Below, one piece after another: positions 27,799-38,138 of a stretch of DNA of 64,000 bases. A model generated the notes under the pieces. The model searched no databases. It was not told where the DNA came from and saw nothing but the letters and a program-made list of their open reading frames with translations. The DNA comes from Marinobacter fonticola (lineage in GTDB: Bacteria > Pseudomonadota > Gammaproteobacteria > Pseudomonadales > Oleiphilaceae), in the NCBI RefSeq assembly GCF_008122265.1, contig NZ_CP043042.1, forward strand, positions 620,001-684,000, in the 5' to 3' direction. The first letter of the stretch is position 1. The number at the start of each line of letters is the position of its first letter. The translations under genes were made by a program, and so were the position numbers.

Positions 27799-29049
27799 AT
27801 GGATTACTTCAATTACCGCGACGGCACCCTTTTCGCGGAGGATGTGCCCGCCGCTCGCATTGCCGAGCAATTTGGCACACCGGCGTACGTCTACTCCCGA
27901 GCTACGCTGGAGCGCCATTTCCGCGCCTACGACGATGCGTTGGCCGGCCGGCCGCATTTGATTTGCTACGCGGTGAAGGCCAACAGCAATCTGGCGGTGC
28001 TCAATGTGCTGGTACGTCTGGGAGCGGGCTTCGACATCGTCTCGATTGGCGAGCTTGAGCGCGTGCTTCGGGCCGGCGGTGATCCGGCCAAAATAGTGTT
28101 CTCCGGGGTCGGCAAACAGCCGGCGGAAATGCGCCGGGCGCTGGAAGTCGGCGTGCGCTGTTTTAATGTGGAGTCCGAAACCGAGTTGGATCGCCTCAAC
28201 GAGGTTGCAGGTGAACTGGGCAAGAAAGCCCCGGTTTCACTGCGGGTCAATCCGGATGTGGACGCCGGCACGCATCCCTATATCTCTACCGGGTTAAAGG
28301 AAAACAAGTTCGGCGTGGACATCGCCGAAGCGCGCCGGATCTATGCGCATGCAGCTGGCTTCCCCAACCTGGAGGTGGTCGGTGTGGACTGCCACATTGG
28401 CTCTCAGCTCACCACCGTGTCGCCGTTTATGGACGCGCTCGATCGCGTGTTGGCGCTGATCGATCAGCTTGCTGAAGACGGTATCCATATCCACCATTTG
28501 GATATGGGCGGCGGGTTGGGCGTGACCTATAACCAGGAAACACCCCCCTCACCCAGCGAGTACATGGCACAAGTGCAGGAACGGTTGGGCGAGCGCAAGC
28601 TGGAGATCATCCTCGAGCCCGGTCGATCGATCGCGGCCAACGCCGGTATTCTGTTGACCCGGGTCGAGTTCCTCAAGTGCACTGATCACCGCAATTTTGC
28701 CATCATCGATGCGGCCATGAACGATCTCATCCGGCCCGCGCTTTACAGCGCCTGGCAAGCGATTGTGCCTGTCACGCCACGGCAGGATGTGGCCAGTCAA
28801 GCATGGGATCTGGTGGGCCCGGTCTGCGAAACCGGCGACTTTCTCGGCAAGGAGCGGGAGCTGGCGCTGGCGCCGGGTGACCTGCTGGCGGTGCGTTCGG
28901 CCGGGGCCTACGGTTTCGTTATGAGTTCCAACTACAACTCCCGCAATCGTCCGCCGGAGCTGATGGTAGACGGCGACCGGGTGCACGTCGTGCGACAGCG
29001 GGAAACCCTGGAAGATCAGATGCGCCTCGAAGCCTGTCTGCCGGAGTGA
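27799..29049 (+). CDS. lysA: Diaminopimelate decarboxylase
   Basis: The 416-residue PLP enzyme of fold III has Lys60 in CYAVKANSN (Schiff base), the glycine loop [12 protein letters not shown], and [11 protein letters not shown] and [11 protein letters not shown] at the second active-site half. It makes L-lysine from meso-diaminopimelate. It overlaps dapF's possible GTG by GTGA, so the last two steps of the pathway are coupled. Confidence 0.97.
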   Translation: MDYFNYRDGTLFAEDVPAARIAEQFGTPAYVYSRATLERHFRAYDDALAGRPHLICYAVKANSNLAVLNVLVRLGAGFDIVSIGELERVLRAGGDPAKIVFSGVGKQPAEMRRALEVGVRCFNVESETELDRLNEVAGELGKKAPVSLRVNPDVDAGTHPYISTGLKENKFGVDIAEARRIYAHAAGFPNLEVVGVDCHIGSQLTTVSPFMDALDRVLALIDQLAEDGIHIHHLDMGGGLGVTYNQETPPSPSEYMAQVQERLGERKLEIILEPGRSIAANAGILLTRVEFLKCTDHRNFAIIDAAMNDLIRPALYSAWQAIVPVTPRQDVASQAWDLVGPVCETGDFLGKERELALAPGDLLAVRSAGAYGFVMSSNYNSRNRPPELMVDGDRVHVVRQRETLEDQMRLEACLPE

Positions 29050-29054
29050 CTGCA

Positions 29055-29978
29055 ATGACTGAAGCCCGACGGCGAGGCGGCGGCCTGCTCCAGTTCACCA
29101 AAATGCACGGCTTGGGCAACGACTTCATGGTGGTCGATGCCATCAGTCAGCCGTTCCGGCTGAGTGCGGATTTTATCGGGAAGCTGGCGAACCGTAATTT
29201 TGGTATCGGTTTCGATCAGTTGCTGGTGGTCGAGCCGCCGGGCCTGCCGGACGTGGATTTTCGCTATCGCATTTTTAATTCCGACGGCTCCGAAGTAGAG
29301 CAGTGCGGTAACGGCGCTCGCTGTTTCGCCCGCTTCGTGCGCGACCAGCGTCTGACTAACAAGAAAGTGATCCGCGTCCAGACTGCTGGCGGCGTTATCG
29401 AACTACGGGTCGGCAAGGAGGGGTGGGTCACTGTGAATATGGGTGTACCTGAGCTTGAGCCCGCGAAAATCCCGTTCAAGGCGTTAGCGCGCGCCGAAAC
29501 CTACACCCTCGAGGTGGCTGAACATACGGTGGCGTTCTCTGCGGTTTCCATGGGCAATCCACATGCCGTTCTGGTGGTCGATAACATCGATACCGCCCCG
29601 GTGTCGCAATTGGGGCCGTTGCTTGAAGCGCATCCCGCGTTCCCCAAGAAAGCCAACATCGGCTTTCTGCAGATTGTCGATCGGCAGCATGCCCGCCTGC
29701 GGGTCTTCGAGCGTGGGTCCGGTGAAACCCTGGCTTGCGGCAGCGGTGCCTGTGCGGCGATGGTAGCGGGCCGTCTGCGTGGTTTGCTCGACGACAAGGT
29801 GAGGATGGAACTGCGTGGCGGGCCGCTCAGTCTTGAATGGCAGGGGGAGGGGGCCCCTGTTATGATGGAAGGGCCAACGGCCCGAGTCTTTGATGGTCAA
29901 GTCAAAGTGCCGGGGGAGGCCCCGCGCCGAGCCCGCTCCGGGCGAGCATCGGGCCGTGGACGACAGAAAAAAAACTAG
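29055..29978 (+). CDS. dapF: Diaminopimelate epimerase
   Basis: The 307-residue protein has the catalytic cysteine pair in EQCGNGARC (Cys84) and [10 protein letters not shown] (about 230), with [16 protein letters not shown] at the N-terminus. It interconverts LL- and meso-diaminopimelate. The ATG at 29055 has GGAG at 8-nt spacing; a GTG at 29046 overlapping lysA is an alternative. The protein carries about 25 extra Arg/Gly-rich residues at its C-terminus ([20 protein letters not shown]) beyond the usual 275-residue enzyme. Confidence 0.95.
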   Translation: MTEARRRGGGLLQFTKMHGLGNDFMVVDAISQPFRLSADFIGKLANRNFGIGFDQLLVVEPPGLPDVDFRYRIFNSDGSEVEQCGNGARCFARFVRDQRLTNKKVIRVQTAGGVIELRVGKEGWVTVNMGVPELEPAKIPFKALARAETYTLEVAEHTVAFSAVSMGNPHAVLVVDNIDTAPVSQLGPLLEAHPAFPKKANIGFLQIVDRQHARLRVFERGSGETLACGSGACAAMVAGRLRGLLDDKVRMELRGGPLSLEWQGEGAPVMMEGPTARVFDGQVKVPGEAPRRARSGRASGRGRQKKN

Positions 29979-29985
29979 CGTGTGC

Positions 29986-30004
29986 GCTCTCCGAATTGGA
30001 GAGC
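29986..30004. terminator. Hairpin after dapF
   Basis: GCTCTCC-GAATT-GGAGAGC forms a perfect 7-bp stem between dapF and the DUF484 gene. No T-run follows, so it may be a processing or weak attenuation hairpin rather than a true terminator. Confidence 0.4.
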
Positions 30005-30056
30005 CCGATAAAAAGAACCGCTTTTAAAAGGTGGTCGCAACAGGAGGTATTCTCGG

Positions 30057-30809
30057 ATGACAGACCAGGCGGCGGATCCAGCCGTAAACGTGACCGAGCA
30101 GGACGTTGTGGCGTACCTGAAGGCCAACCCCGATTTTTTCGTTCGCCAGGACGATTTGTTGCGCAGCCTGAAGCTGCCCCATGACAGCGGTAGGGCCATT
30201 TCTCTGGTCGAGCGGCAGGTACATCTTTTTCGCGAGCAACGCGATCTGCTTCGTCACGAACTGGGCGAGCTGCTTGAGATTGCTCGCCACAACGACCGGC
30301 TGTTCGAAAAAAGTAAGCGCCTGCTGACGCAGGTGATCGAAGCGCGCTCCCTCAATGAGATGGCCTCTGTCATCGACGACAGTATCCGCGGCGATTTTGG
30401 CCTGGATGCGGCCTCCCTGATTATGTTCGACGATGTGGACGACGCGGCTGAGCCAGAAGGGGCGCTGGTGCGTGTGTCGCGCGACGGCGCGCAGTCCCAG
30501 TTGGGCGCGTTGCTGGATGGACAGCGGGCGGTGTGCGGCCAGTTCCGCATGGATCAGCGGGCCTTCCTTTTTCCCCGCCGGGAAAACCCCATTGCCTCGG
30601 TTGCCCTCGTACCTCTGCGCCATGGCGACCTTCTGGGTTTGTTCGCCATCGGCAGCGAGCAACCTGGCTACTTCGACGAGAGTATGGGTTCGCTATTCCT
30701 GACCTATATCAGCGACACCCTAAGTCGCCTGCTGCCACCGTTGATGGCGCGCCACAGCCAGCATGCGCCCGTCGCCGGCGATGAAGAACGGGTCGCGGAA
30801 TCTCGCTGA
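30057..30809 (+). CDS. DUF484 family protein
   Basis: The 250-residue protein has the DUF484 N-terminus VVAYLKANPDFFVRQDDLL, a coiled segment (SLVERQVHLFREQRDLLRHE) and a GAF-like C-terminal half. Its function is unknown. The ATG at 30057 has AGGAGG at good spacing. It lies between dapF and xerC, the conserved position in Pseudomonas (PA5279) and E. coli (yigA). Confidence 0.9.
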   Translation: MTDQAADPAVNVTEQDVVAYLKANPDFFVRQDDLLRSLKLPHDSGRAISLVERQVHLFREQRDLLRHELGELLEIARHNDRLFEKSKRLLTQVIEARSLNEMASVIDDSIRGDFGLDAASLIMFDDVDDAAEPEGALVRVSRDGAQSQLGALLDGQRAVCGQFRMDQRAFLFPRRENPIASVALVPLRHGDLLGLFAIGSEQPGYFDESMGSLFLTYISDTLSRLLPPLMARHSQHAPVAGDEERVAESR

Positions 30810-30934
30810 TCCACGTCGCGACGGTAACGGGTAACGGCAAATAGGCGGCCGGGACGGCAGGCAGAGGTGGTAGAAAGCGCCAGTAGGCGGTGGCGGTGGA
30901 CGACTGGCAGTAGACAGTACGGTAGAGTGCAACG

Positions 30935-31882
30935 ATGAGTGAATGGCCCGAAAGTCTCGATGAACCGTTAAACCGATTCATCGAGCATTTGCGATCCGAG
31001 CGGCGTCACTCGCCTCACACCTGCGTCCATTACCAGCGGGATATCGAGCGCCTCGGCCAGCCTTTGGTCGAGGCGGGTTGCTCGCGCTGGTCCGAACTCG
31101 ATGTGCATGGCCTGCGTCGCCATGTCGCCAACCTCAGCCGCGAAGGCCTGGGCGGTCGCAGCATTGCCCGTCACCTGTCGTCGATCCGCCGCTTTTATGA
31201 ATTCCTATTGCGTGAACGCGAAGTGCGGGACAATCCCGCCCTGGACGTGCGCGCGCCTAAGTCCGGCAAGAAGCTGCCCCGGGTGGCCGATGTGGACCAG
31301 CTCAACCATTTGCTTAACGCGGCGCCAGACGATGCACTGGAGATCCGCGACCGCGCCATGTTCGAGCTGATCTATTCGTCCGGGTTGCGTCTGGCTGAGC
31401 TTGTCGGTCTCGACCTTACCGATCTCGATGCTCGGGCCGGAGACGTTCGCGTACTGGGCAAAGGGGGTAAGACGCGGATCCTTCCTGTCGGCCGCCAGGC
31501 CTGGCAGGCGCTGGACGACTGGCAGCGCATACGCCGTGAATTGGCCGGGGAGGGCGAACAGGCTCTGTTCCTGAGTCGTAACGGCAACCGTCTGAGTCCC
31601 CGTAGCGTGCAGGCCCGGTTACACCGCTGGGGACTGCACAAGGGCGCCGATCAACGCCTGCATCCGCATTTATTCCGTCATTCTTTTGCGAGCCATATGC
31701 TGGAATCCAGCGGCGATCTCCGGGCCGTGCAGGAATTGTTGGGGCATGCGGATATCTCGACCACTCAAGTCTACACGCACCTGGACTACCAGCATTTGGC
31801 GCGAGTCTATGACCGTAGCCATCCGCGCGCCAAGCGGCGCAAGTCCGGCGATTCATTAGATGGCGGACAGGCCGAGCCATAA
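30935..31882 (+). CDS. xerC: Tyrosine recombinase XerC
   Basis: The 315-residue protein has the SAM-like N-terminal domain and the catalytic residues in SGLRLAELVGL (Arg), LGKGGKTRILP (Lys), HPHLFRHSFASHML (His-x-x-Arg), LLGHADISTTQVYTH (His and the nucleophilic Tyr). With XerD it resolves chromosome dimers at dif. It follows DUF484 by 125 bp of purine-rich sequence with no visible gene. The HAD phosphatase that often follows xerC is absent. Confidence 0.95.
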   Translation: MSEWPESLDEPLNRFIEHLRSERRHSPHTCVHYQRDIERLGQPLVEAGCSRWSELDVHGLRRHVANLSREGLGGRSIARHLSSIRRFYEFLLREREVRDNPALDVRAPKSGKKLPRVADVDQLNHLLNAAPDDALEIRDRAMFELIYSSGLRLAELVGLDLTDLDARAGDVRVLGKGGKTRILPVGRQAWQALDDWQRIRRELAGEGEQALFLSRNGNRLSPRSVQARLHRWGLHKGADQRLHPHLFRHSFASHMLESSGDLRAVQELLGHADISTTQVYTHLDYQHLARVYDRSHPRAKRRKSGDSLDGGQAEP

Positions 31883-32033
31883 CGGCTTTGATCGTATAAG
31901 GCGTTGGACGATGCCACGCCAGGGCGATAACAGTTGTTCTAGATGCAGTGGACGGCACGGTCTACGCTGATACTAATCGGATTTAAAAACAGGGCTCCCC
32001 GGCGCTCCCGTGGAGCTCATTAAGGCTGTAACG

Positions 32034-33671
32034 ATGGATCTCAAAGACGCTGCACCCGAAAACTGGCAGGAAGAGCGCTATACCTTGCAGCGTTTACTGG
32101 TTCGCACGAGCTTGTTCGCGGCCGGTCAGGACGGGGCGGTCGACGCCTTGCTTGAGCGCCTACGCAAAGCTCTGCGTCACGATGATTGCACGTTGGCCGA
32201 TTTGCGGCATTTGCAGCACGATCTCGACCAGGCTTTGGAGCGTTTCGATGGCAAACGTGCTGAGTCGGAGCGAGCGCTGAAGGCGGTTCTCGCACAACTC
32301 CTGGAGGTGCTTGAAGACGATGGCTCGGCCTCCCACAAGCAGTATCGATCACTGGAAAAGCAAATCGGCAAGCTCGAGCTGGATAGCGAGACCGTCGCCA
32401 GCTGGCTTTCCCGGGTGGTTGCGCTGGCTGAGCAGGAACGAGCCGTTCTCTCCAAAGATGATGCAAAAGACGACGCACGCGGTGGATGGCGTCGTTTCTT
32501 TTCTCGCCACGACTCTCATCACGACTCTCACCACGACGATGAGTCCAAGTTATCCGTTCCTACCCCGCGGCCTACCGAAGTTGCGTCCAATCACGTCGAG
32601 CAGGTCGAGAGCGACGATGCCGAGCAGCGTCTGCGGATTGCCCGGCGTATCGGCGAGCTGCTGGGCCACGTACTGGACCAGGTGAGTCTCGAACCCGCCG
32701 CCCATGCGCGGGCTCTGCACCTGAAGCAACTGCTGGACCAAAGCTATGAATGGCGGGAGCTGCGCGATGCGCTAAACGAGATTGTCGACCTAGTGATCGC
32801 CGCGGTCAGTCGTGGGCGGACCGAGTTTGAGGATTTCCTCAAGCGCTTGGATGAGCGTCTGGCGACACTCAAGGCCAATTGCGAAGCTCAAATGGAAGCG
32901 GGCGCCGTTCGCCGCACGGCAACCGATGCACTGGATCAGGCACTCAGTTCTCAACTGGAGGATATGGGGTCGGCAGTGTCCCGCGCCACCAGCCTGGATC
33001 AGCTCAAAACCTCGGTCACGCAAAATATTCAGGCCATTTCCGACTCTTTCCGCACTTACCGGGACGACGAGAGCCAGCGTGAGAAAGTTTTGGAAGAGAA
33101 ACTGTCGGCGATGCAGGAGAAGCTGGCGGGGATGGAAGCCTATTCCGAGCAGGTCCAGGAGCAGCTGCGCACCGAACGCTCGCGGGCGTTGACCGATATG
33201 CTGACCCAGCTTCCCAACCGCGAAGCGTGGCAGCAACGACTACAGCTCGAGTTTGATCGCTGGCAGCGCTACCAACACCCGATCAGCCTCACCGTACTGG
33301 ACATCGATCACTTCAAGAAAGTGAACGATTCCTTCGGTCATAAGGCCGGGGACCGGGTCATCCAACTCGTGGCCCGGGCCTTGTGCGATCGTCTACGGGC
33401 GACGGACTTTGTGGCACGCTACGGTGGTGAGGAATTCGTTATCCTATTACCCGAAACCGATGCCGATGTCGCCTACAAAGTCCTTGAAGATCTGCGCCTG
33501 CACATTGCCAGCCTGCCGTTCCACTTTCAGAACCAGCCCGTTGCGGTCACCGTTTCTGCGGGTATCACGTCTTTCATTGCCGGCAGCAGCCATGACGAAC
33601 TGTTCGACAGGGCCGATAAAGCCCTTTATCGAGCCAAGAACGAGGGCCGCAATCGCGTGGTCCGGGCTTGA
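32034..33671 (+). CDS. Diguanylate cyclase with N-terminal coiled-coil region
   Basis: The 545-residue protein starts at ATG 32034 behind AAGG; a GTG at 32010 lacks a site. Residues 1-380 are helical and charged, without a recognised domain or membrane segment. The GGDEF domain (about 385-545) has DMLTQLPNREAW, FKKVNDSFGHKAGD, the active loop GGEEF (464-468) and the inhibitory I-site RATD five residues before it, so it should be an active, product-inhibited cyclase. Residues near 159-169 form a His/Asp-rich stretch, HDSHHDSHHDDE, encoded by tandem 12-bp repeats at 32508-32531. No sensor domain is recognised. Confidence 0.9.
   Translation: MDLKDAAPENWQEERYTLQRLLVRTSLFAAGQDGAVDALLERLRKALRHDDCTLADLRHLQHDLDQALERFDGKRAESERALKAVLAQLLEVLEDDGSASHKQYRSLEKQIGKLELDSETVASWLSRVVALAEQERAVLSKDDAKDDARGGWRRFFSRHDSHHDSHHDDESKLSVPTPRPTEVASNHVEQVESDDAEQRLRIARRIGELLGHVLDQVSLEPAAHARALHLKQLLDQSYEWRELRDALNEIVDLVIAAVSRGRTEFEDFLKRLDERLATLKANCEAQMEAGAVRRTATDALDQALSSQLEDMGSAVSRATSLDQLKTSVTQNIQAISDSFRTYRDDESQREKVLEEKLSAMQEKLAGMEAYSEQVQEQLRTERSRALTDMLTQLPNREAWQQRLQLEFDRWQRYQHPISLTVLDIDHFKKVNDSFGHKAGDRVIQLVARALCDRLRATDFVARYGGEEFVILLPETDADVAYKVLEDLRLHIASLPFHFQNQPVAVTVSAGITSFIAGSSHDELFDRADKALYRAKNEGRNRVVRA
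32508..32531 (+). repeat. In-frame 12-bp tandem repeat in the diguanylate cyclase gene
   Basis: CACGACTCTCAT is followed directly by CACGACTCTCAC, and then by CACGACGATGAG. The repeat encodes His-Asp-Ser-His units between the coiled-coil parts. Confidence 0.8.
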
Positions 33672-33714
33672 TGCCCGGCAGTATCGTTCTGCAGTCGGGG
33701 CGTCCCTGCCACAC

Positions 33715-33948
33715 TCAATGGCGTAGCAAGGCATCCAGCTCGTCAATCACCTCGGCCCAGTCCGAGTCGTCCTCGATACCTTGGTGTAGGAAGCTGGATT
33801 GAGCGGCGTTCCAGAAAGTGGCATCGGGCAGCGCCACTTCCTGAGGCAACGGGGCGTAGTTGGCGATGAATGTTTCAACGCTTTCCTGGTCGGCGGGTAA
33901 ACCCAATTGTGCGAAGAGCGTCTGCAATGTGTGCTGACTCGTGTCCAT
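33715..33948 (-). CDS. DUF2789 family small protein
   Basis: The 77-residue protein starts at ATG 33948 and reads MDTSQHTLQTLFAQLGLP, then PLPQEVALPDATFWNAAQ and DSDWAEVIDELDALLR, the full DUF2789 pattern. Its role is unknown. A longer frame to 34047 has no family support. It is convergent with the diguanylate cyclase gene and divergent from the hybrid kinase gene. Confidence 0.88.
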   Translation of the reverse strand: MDTSQHTLQTLFAQLGLPADQESVETFIANYAPLPQEVALPDATFWNAAQSSFLHQGIEDDSDWAEVIDELDALLRH

Positions 33949-34139
33949 GGTGCTAAAGTCCTCTGCCTTGATGACCTGTAAAACGTTGTGCCTGCGAACG
34001 AAACATCGGCAGGCTCTAAGGTGAGGGACATCCTCACTTAACGACATCTTTAATAGTCCAGTCTAGCCGCCGGTTTCTGCAAAAATCCAGGAAATGTGGC
34101 GCTGGAATCATGAACAGTTATTAAACTCGAACGTATTGC

Positions 34140-37100
34140 GTGAAAAACCGAAGAATTCCACTATCCGCTTTGCTCCGTAGCCTAGTGCTGGCTGTCCTTG
34201 CCGTCTTGGTTCTGTTGCCTCCCGCGCTGTCGACGGCCGAACCGCGACTCGAGTCGCCGCACCCGGTACTGGGCGCGGAGGCCTTGGCCTGGCTTGAGCG
34301 GCAGGAAAGCCTGCGCATCGGTATTGCCGGCCAGCGCAAACCGTTGGCCTACCTGGCGCCGGACGGAGAAATGGCGGGCACCCACCCTGCGTTTGCGCGG
34401 CTAGTGGGCCGCAAGCTGGGGGTCGGCGTGACTCTGGTTCCGGGTGCGCCGGTTACCCTGGAAGCCCGCCTCAAAGAAGGCGAGCTGGATGCCATCGTTA
34501 CCACCCGGCAGCCACCGGTGAGCGCGCCTGACCTGCTGTTCACCGATAGTGTCATGTCTCTCAACTATGGCTTGTTCGCCAACGCCCAAGACGCTTCCGT
34601 TCAGCGTTTGTCCGACCTGGAACACAAGCGTATCGCGCTGATTGCGGGCGATACCCAGCAGTATGTTCTGCTGGACGCGGTGGATTCTTTCCGGCCCATT
34701 CCCGTGCGCTCGGTGAGCGAGGCGGTCAATAGCATCCTGTCCGGGCGGGCCGATGCCTTTTTCGCGCCCATGCCGGTGATTTCCGATTACCTACGGGCCG
34801 GTTTGATCGACCAGCTGTCGCTGGTCACCGTACTCAACAACCAGCCGGCGGAAGTGGCTTTTGCCGTGGCGGCGGGGAATGAGCAATTGCAGAGTATTCT
34901 CGATGCCGGTGTCGAGGCCATTAGCGGCAACGAGAGCCGGGCTCTCCAGCAGGAGTGGATTGCCTTCGAGCTGCCGGGTGTCAGCGCCGAGAGCGATGTG
35001 GCGATTTCAACCCAGGAACGGGCGTGGCTCAAGCGCCATCCGGATCTGCGTGTGGCCTATCGCAGCGACTGGCCGCCGTTCGAGTTCGAGGAGGATGGCC
35101 GTCCCAGCGGGTTGGTTCCGGATCTGGTGGCCAGCCTGGGAGACAGGCTGGATGCGCGCTTTGCGACACGCACGATCGACGACTGGTCGAGGGCGGAATC
35201 CCTGTTGCAGGCCGGCGAGATCGACGTTATACCCGCGCTGCCGAGAACCCCGCGCCGAGAAAATCTGTTTCTTTTCACCCGCGCCTACCTCAGCTTGCCT
35301 ATCGCCTTAGTTATTCGCGAAGACGGGCGTTTCGTGGGCGACCTGCGCGAGCTTCGGGACGAGCGCGTCGGGGTGGTGCGGCAGCACGCCAGCCACGAAT
35401 ACCTGCTGATCAATCACCCGGAGCTGAATATCTTTCCCGTCGATAGTCTGGAGCAGGGCCTGCTCGATTTATCCAACGGCGACCTGGATGTGATGGTGAC
35501 GCATATCCCCGGCGTGAGTTACACCGTCGCCCGTTTGGGTCTGTCCAATCTGCGCATTACCAGTATTACCCCGTACCAGTACGAGCTTCGGTTGGCGGTG
35601 CGGCGGGATGAACCGGAGTTGCTACGCATCCTCAACAAGGGCCTCGGCGCTATCGGCAAGAGCGAATACGACGGTATCTATAACCGCTGGATTCACCTGG
35701 ATATCGAGCAGGACATCGATTACACGGTGGTACGCCGGGTGGTTCTGATCGCGGCGGTGGTGGTGCTGATCTTCCTCTATTGGAACCGCAAGCTGTCTCG
35801 GGAGGTGGACGAGCGTATCCGTTCCGAGGACGCGCTGCGCCGCAGTGAGGACGAGCTGCGCGCGGCCAAGCTGGAGGCGGAGAAGCTCGCCCGCGAAGCG
35901 GAATCCGCCAACCGCGCGAAGAGTGAGTTCCTGGCGAATATGTCGCACGAGATTCGTACACCGATGAACGCGGTCATGGGCTACAGCGAACTGCTCGAGG
36001 GCAGCGTCACCGATCCGCGCCAGCGGGGCTATATCGAGTCCATTAAGGCGGGTAGCCGCAGCCTGCTGACGCTTATCAACGACATTCTCGATCTTTCCCG
36101 AATCGAGGCCGGCAAGATGCGGCTGGAGTTCGGGCCGCTGGACTTGCAGCGCCTGCTGGAAGACGTGCGGCGGATTTTCGAAATGCGGGCCAAGGCCCGG
36201 GGGCTCACGCTTGAGGTGACCCTGTCGGACGCCATGCCGACGGCCATGGTGCTGGACGAAACGCGCCTGCGCCAGGTGCTGTTCAACCTGGTGGGCAACG
36301 CCATCAAGTTCACCCATGAAGGGGGTATTCGTCTGAGTGCGCACACCGAACGCTGTCGCAGCGATGACGCCGGTGATGAATGCCAGCTGGTTATTGAGGT
36401 CACGGATACCGGGATTGGCATACCCGACGATCAGCAGGCCCGCATTTTCGATGCCTTCGAGCAACAGGAGGGCCAAAGCAATCGCCAGTATGGCGGCACC
36501 GGCCTGGGCCTGGCTATCAGTCGCAAACTGGTGCGCATGATGGGTGGCGAACTCAGCGTGACCAGCACGTCGAGCGAGGGCTCCACGTTCCGCGTGGTAT
36601 TGCATGACGTAGAAACCTCGTCCGCCGGCCCGGAGTCCCAGGGCGAGGGCGGTCCCGGCTTTACCTTTGCCGGTGGCCAAGTGCTGGTGGTGGACGACAA
36701 CCAGATCAATCGCCAGCTGGTACGCGACATGCTGGAGCCGGTCGGCCTGAAGGTGATCGATGCCGCCGATGGCGCCCAGGCGCTGGGTGTCGCCCGGGAA
36801 TGCCAGCCAGACGCGGTTTTGATGGATATCCGCATGCCCGTTATGGATGGCTTCGCCTGCCGGAAGGCCATGCACGACGATGAAGCTCTGGCTCACATTC
36901 CGGTCATCGCCCTGACGGCCTCAGTCATGCCCGGCGATGCCTCGCGTATCGAAGACGCAGGATTCGATGGCTTCCTGCAGAAGCCCGTCAGCCGTCATGT
37001 GTTGATGCAGGAGCTGGCGCGTTTCCTCGACCATGAGTTGAATCTCGAGGAAGAAGAGCTGGACGAAGACGACGAGCCCGTCCTCTACACCATTACCAAC

Positions 37101-37355
37101 CGCTACCAGCGCCGCCGCCTGGCAAAAGACCTGCAAGCGAATTTTGCGGAGGACTGGGAAGGCATGCGCGGAAGCGGCGACCCGGAACAGCTCGCCGAAT
37201 TTGCGCAGCGCTTGGTGGAGTGGGGTAAACGTTACCGCGTGCTTGAGGTGGTGGAGTACGGCCGTGAGCTGCTGGGCGATATCGAGTCATTCGATTTGGA
37301 TAGCGTTCACGACCGGTTAGAGGCATTTCCGGAATTGCTTGGCGAGCCGGGATAA
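34140..37355 (+). CDS. BvgS-like hybrid sensor histidine kinase with two periplasmic binding domains
   Basis: The 1,071 residues start at a GTG. A signal segment (about 8-33) is followed by two SBP-bac-3 Venus-flytrap domains (about 55-275 and 290-520), one transmembrane helix ([16 protein letters not shown], about 532-548), a coiled linker, HisKA with phospho-acceptor His603 in [13 protein letters not shown], an ATPase domain ([36 protein letters not shown]) and a receiver with Asp896 in [13 protein letters not shown] helical C-terminal segment (about 985-1071) resembles Hpt helices but has no phosphorylatable histidine motif. No response regulator gene is adjacent. The periplasmic ligand is unknown. 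Confidence 0.9.
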   Translation: MKNRRIPLSALLRSLVLAVLAVLVLLPPALSTAEPRLESPHPVLGAEALAWLERQESLRIGIAGQRKPLAYLAPDGEMAGTHPAFARLVGRKLGVGVTLVPGAPVTLEARLKEGELDAIVTTRQPPVSAPDLLFTDSVMSLNYGLFANAQDASVQRLSDLEHKRIALIAGDTQQYVLLDAVDSFRPIPVRSVSEAVNSILSGRADAFFAPMPVISDYLRAGLIDQLSLVTVLNNQPAEVAFAVAAGNEQLQSILDAGVEAISGNESRALQQEWIAFELPGVSAESDVAISTQERAWLKRHPDLRVAYRSDWPPFEFEEDGRPSGLVPDLVASLGDRLDARFATRTIDDWSRAESLLQAGEIDVIPALPRTPRRENLFLFTRAYLSLPIALVIREDGRFVGDLRELRDERVGVVRQHASHEYLLINHPELNIFPVDSLEQGLLDLSNGDLDVMVTHIPGVSYTVARLGLSNLRITSITPYQYELRLAVRRDEPELLRILNKGLGAIGKSEYDGIYNRWIHLDIEQDIDYTVVRRVVLIAAVVVLIFLYWNRKLSREVDERIRSEDALRRSEDELRAAKLEAEKLAREAESANRAKSEFLANMSHEIRTPMNAVMGYSELLEGSVTDPRQRGYIESIKAGSRSLLTLINDILDLSRIEAGKMRLEFGPLDLQRLLEDVRRIFEMRAKARGLTLEVTLSDAMPTAMVLDETRLRQVLFNLVGNAIKFTHEGGIRLSAHTERCRSDDAGDECQLVIEVTDTGIGIPDDQQARIFDAFEQQEGQSNRQYGGTGLGLAISRKLVRMMGGELSVTSTSSEGSTFRVVLHDVETSSAGPESQGEGGPGFTFAGGQVLVVDDNQINRQLVRDMLEPVGLKVIDAADGAQALGVARECQPDAVLMDIRMPVMDGFACRKAMHDDEALAHIPVIALTASVMPGDASRIEDAGFDGFLQKPVSRHVLMQELARFLDHELNLEEEELDEDDEPVLYTITNRYQRRRLAKDLQANFAEDWEGMRGSGDPEQLAEFAQRLVEWGKRYRVLEVVEYGRELLGDIESFDLDSVHDRLEAFPELLGEPG

Positions 37356-37372
37356 CCAGCCTGCACGCTTAT

Positions 37373-37405
37373 GTTAAGAGGGACGCTAGGGTCTAAGGGG
37401 CACTA
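37373..37405. repeat. Short motif at a convergent gene junction (copy 2)
   Basis: GTTAAGAGGGACGCTAG (37373-37389) and GGGGCACT (about 37397-37404) repeat the two words seen at 4421-4445, again in a short gap between convergent genes. Confidence 0.5.
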
Positions 37406-37408
37406 GGA

Positions 37409-37801
37409 TTAAAGACAGTCGTACTGGGATCTGCGATCGAAGGCCACGGCAACCATGTCGTAACCCTGCTGGGTCAAACGCTGCATCAGGTCCCGGTCGC
37501 GGATCATGGCCATGCAGATGGTGTGTATGCTGCTCTGCAGGTGGGGCGCGGGAGGGGCGTTGTTGAAGCGGAAATCAACGATGAGGTACTTGCGCTCGTA
37601 GTTGGCCGCTTCGGGAATATCCTCCCGGCTAATACTGCTCGCGCCGATATAGGTCGGTCCTTCGCTGGTAAACAGAGCGCTCATGAGCAGATCTATATTT
37701 TCGGCCCGTGCCGACTGGACACAGGCTGCAATCGGCAGCAGAGCCAGGACACAGAGTAAACGCATAAGGCCGATCCGTTGGCGACGAACTTTTGCTCCCA
37801 T
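37409..37801 (-). CDS. Small exported protein of unknown function
   Basis: The 130-residue protein starts at ATG 37801 behind AGGGAG. It has a signal sequence (LMRLLCVLALLPIAACVQSARA) that could be cleaved by signal peptidase I after ARA, or lipidated at the cysteine in PIAAC. The mature part contains one strongly aromatic region, KYLIVDFRFNN, and ends in Cys-Leu with two further cysteines nearby (SIHTICMAM and YDCL). I do not recognise the family. It converges on the hybrid kinase gene. Confidence 0.6.
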   Translation of the reverse strand: MGAKVRRQRIGLMRLLCVLALLPIAACVQSARAENIDLLMSALFTSEGPTYIGASSISREDIPEAANYERKYLIVDFRFNNAPPAPHLQSSIHTICMAMIRDRDLMQRLTQQGYDMVAVAFDRRSQYDCL

Positions 37802-38138
37802 CACCAATCTCCCTTGCAGAGAAATGTAACAGAACGTTAAACGATGTTACCGGCATTATCTCAGAGTGGCGCGGGTTTGCTTAGGCCCTGATCACTTTTT
37901 TTTCAATTGTTTGCAATAAAAATGCGATCAAATTGACGTCGAAACACCGCTGGTGCCCAAAATGAATGCGCCCTTTTGAATCCTCGCGTCAGTCGCATGC
38001 GACGGTCTCGCCTTCCTTCCGGGCCTATGGCCGCGGTTTGGGATGCGCTAGGATTAGGAAGTCGGCAGTGGAGCCGGATGGGTTAGTGTCCCGTTTCATT
38101 CGTCAATCGAACGGGATGTCAGGTGCGGAGAAGACATC
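37802..38138. promoter_or_regulatory. Intergenic region with AT-rich tract and a perfect 12-bp palindrome
   Basis: These 337 bp hold no gene I can support. An AT-rich stretch with eight T residues lies at about 37890-37945. A perfect palindrome GTCGCATGCGAC sits at 37992-38003. The region serves divergent genes (37801 leftward, 38139 rightward) and probably carries both promoters. Confidence 0.45.

Noticed and set aside
35622..36896. 424-residue frame antisense to the hybrid kinase
   Set aside because: Covers the conserved kinase core in reverse; no independent support.
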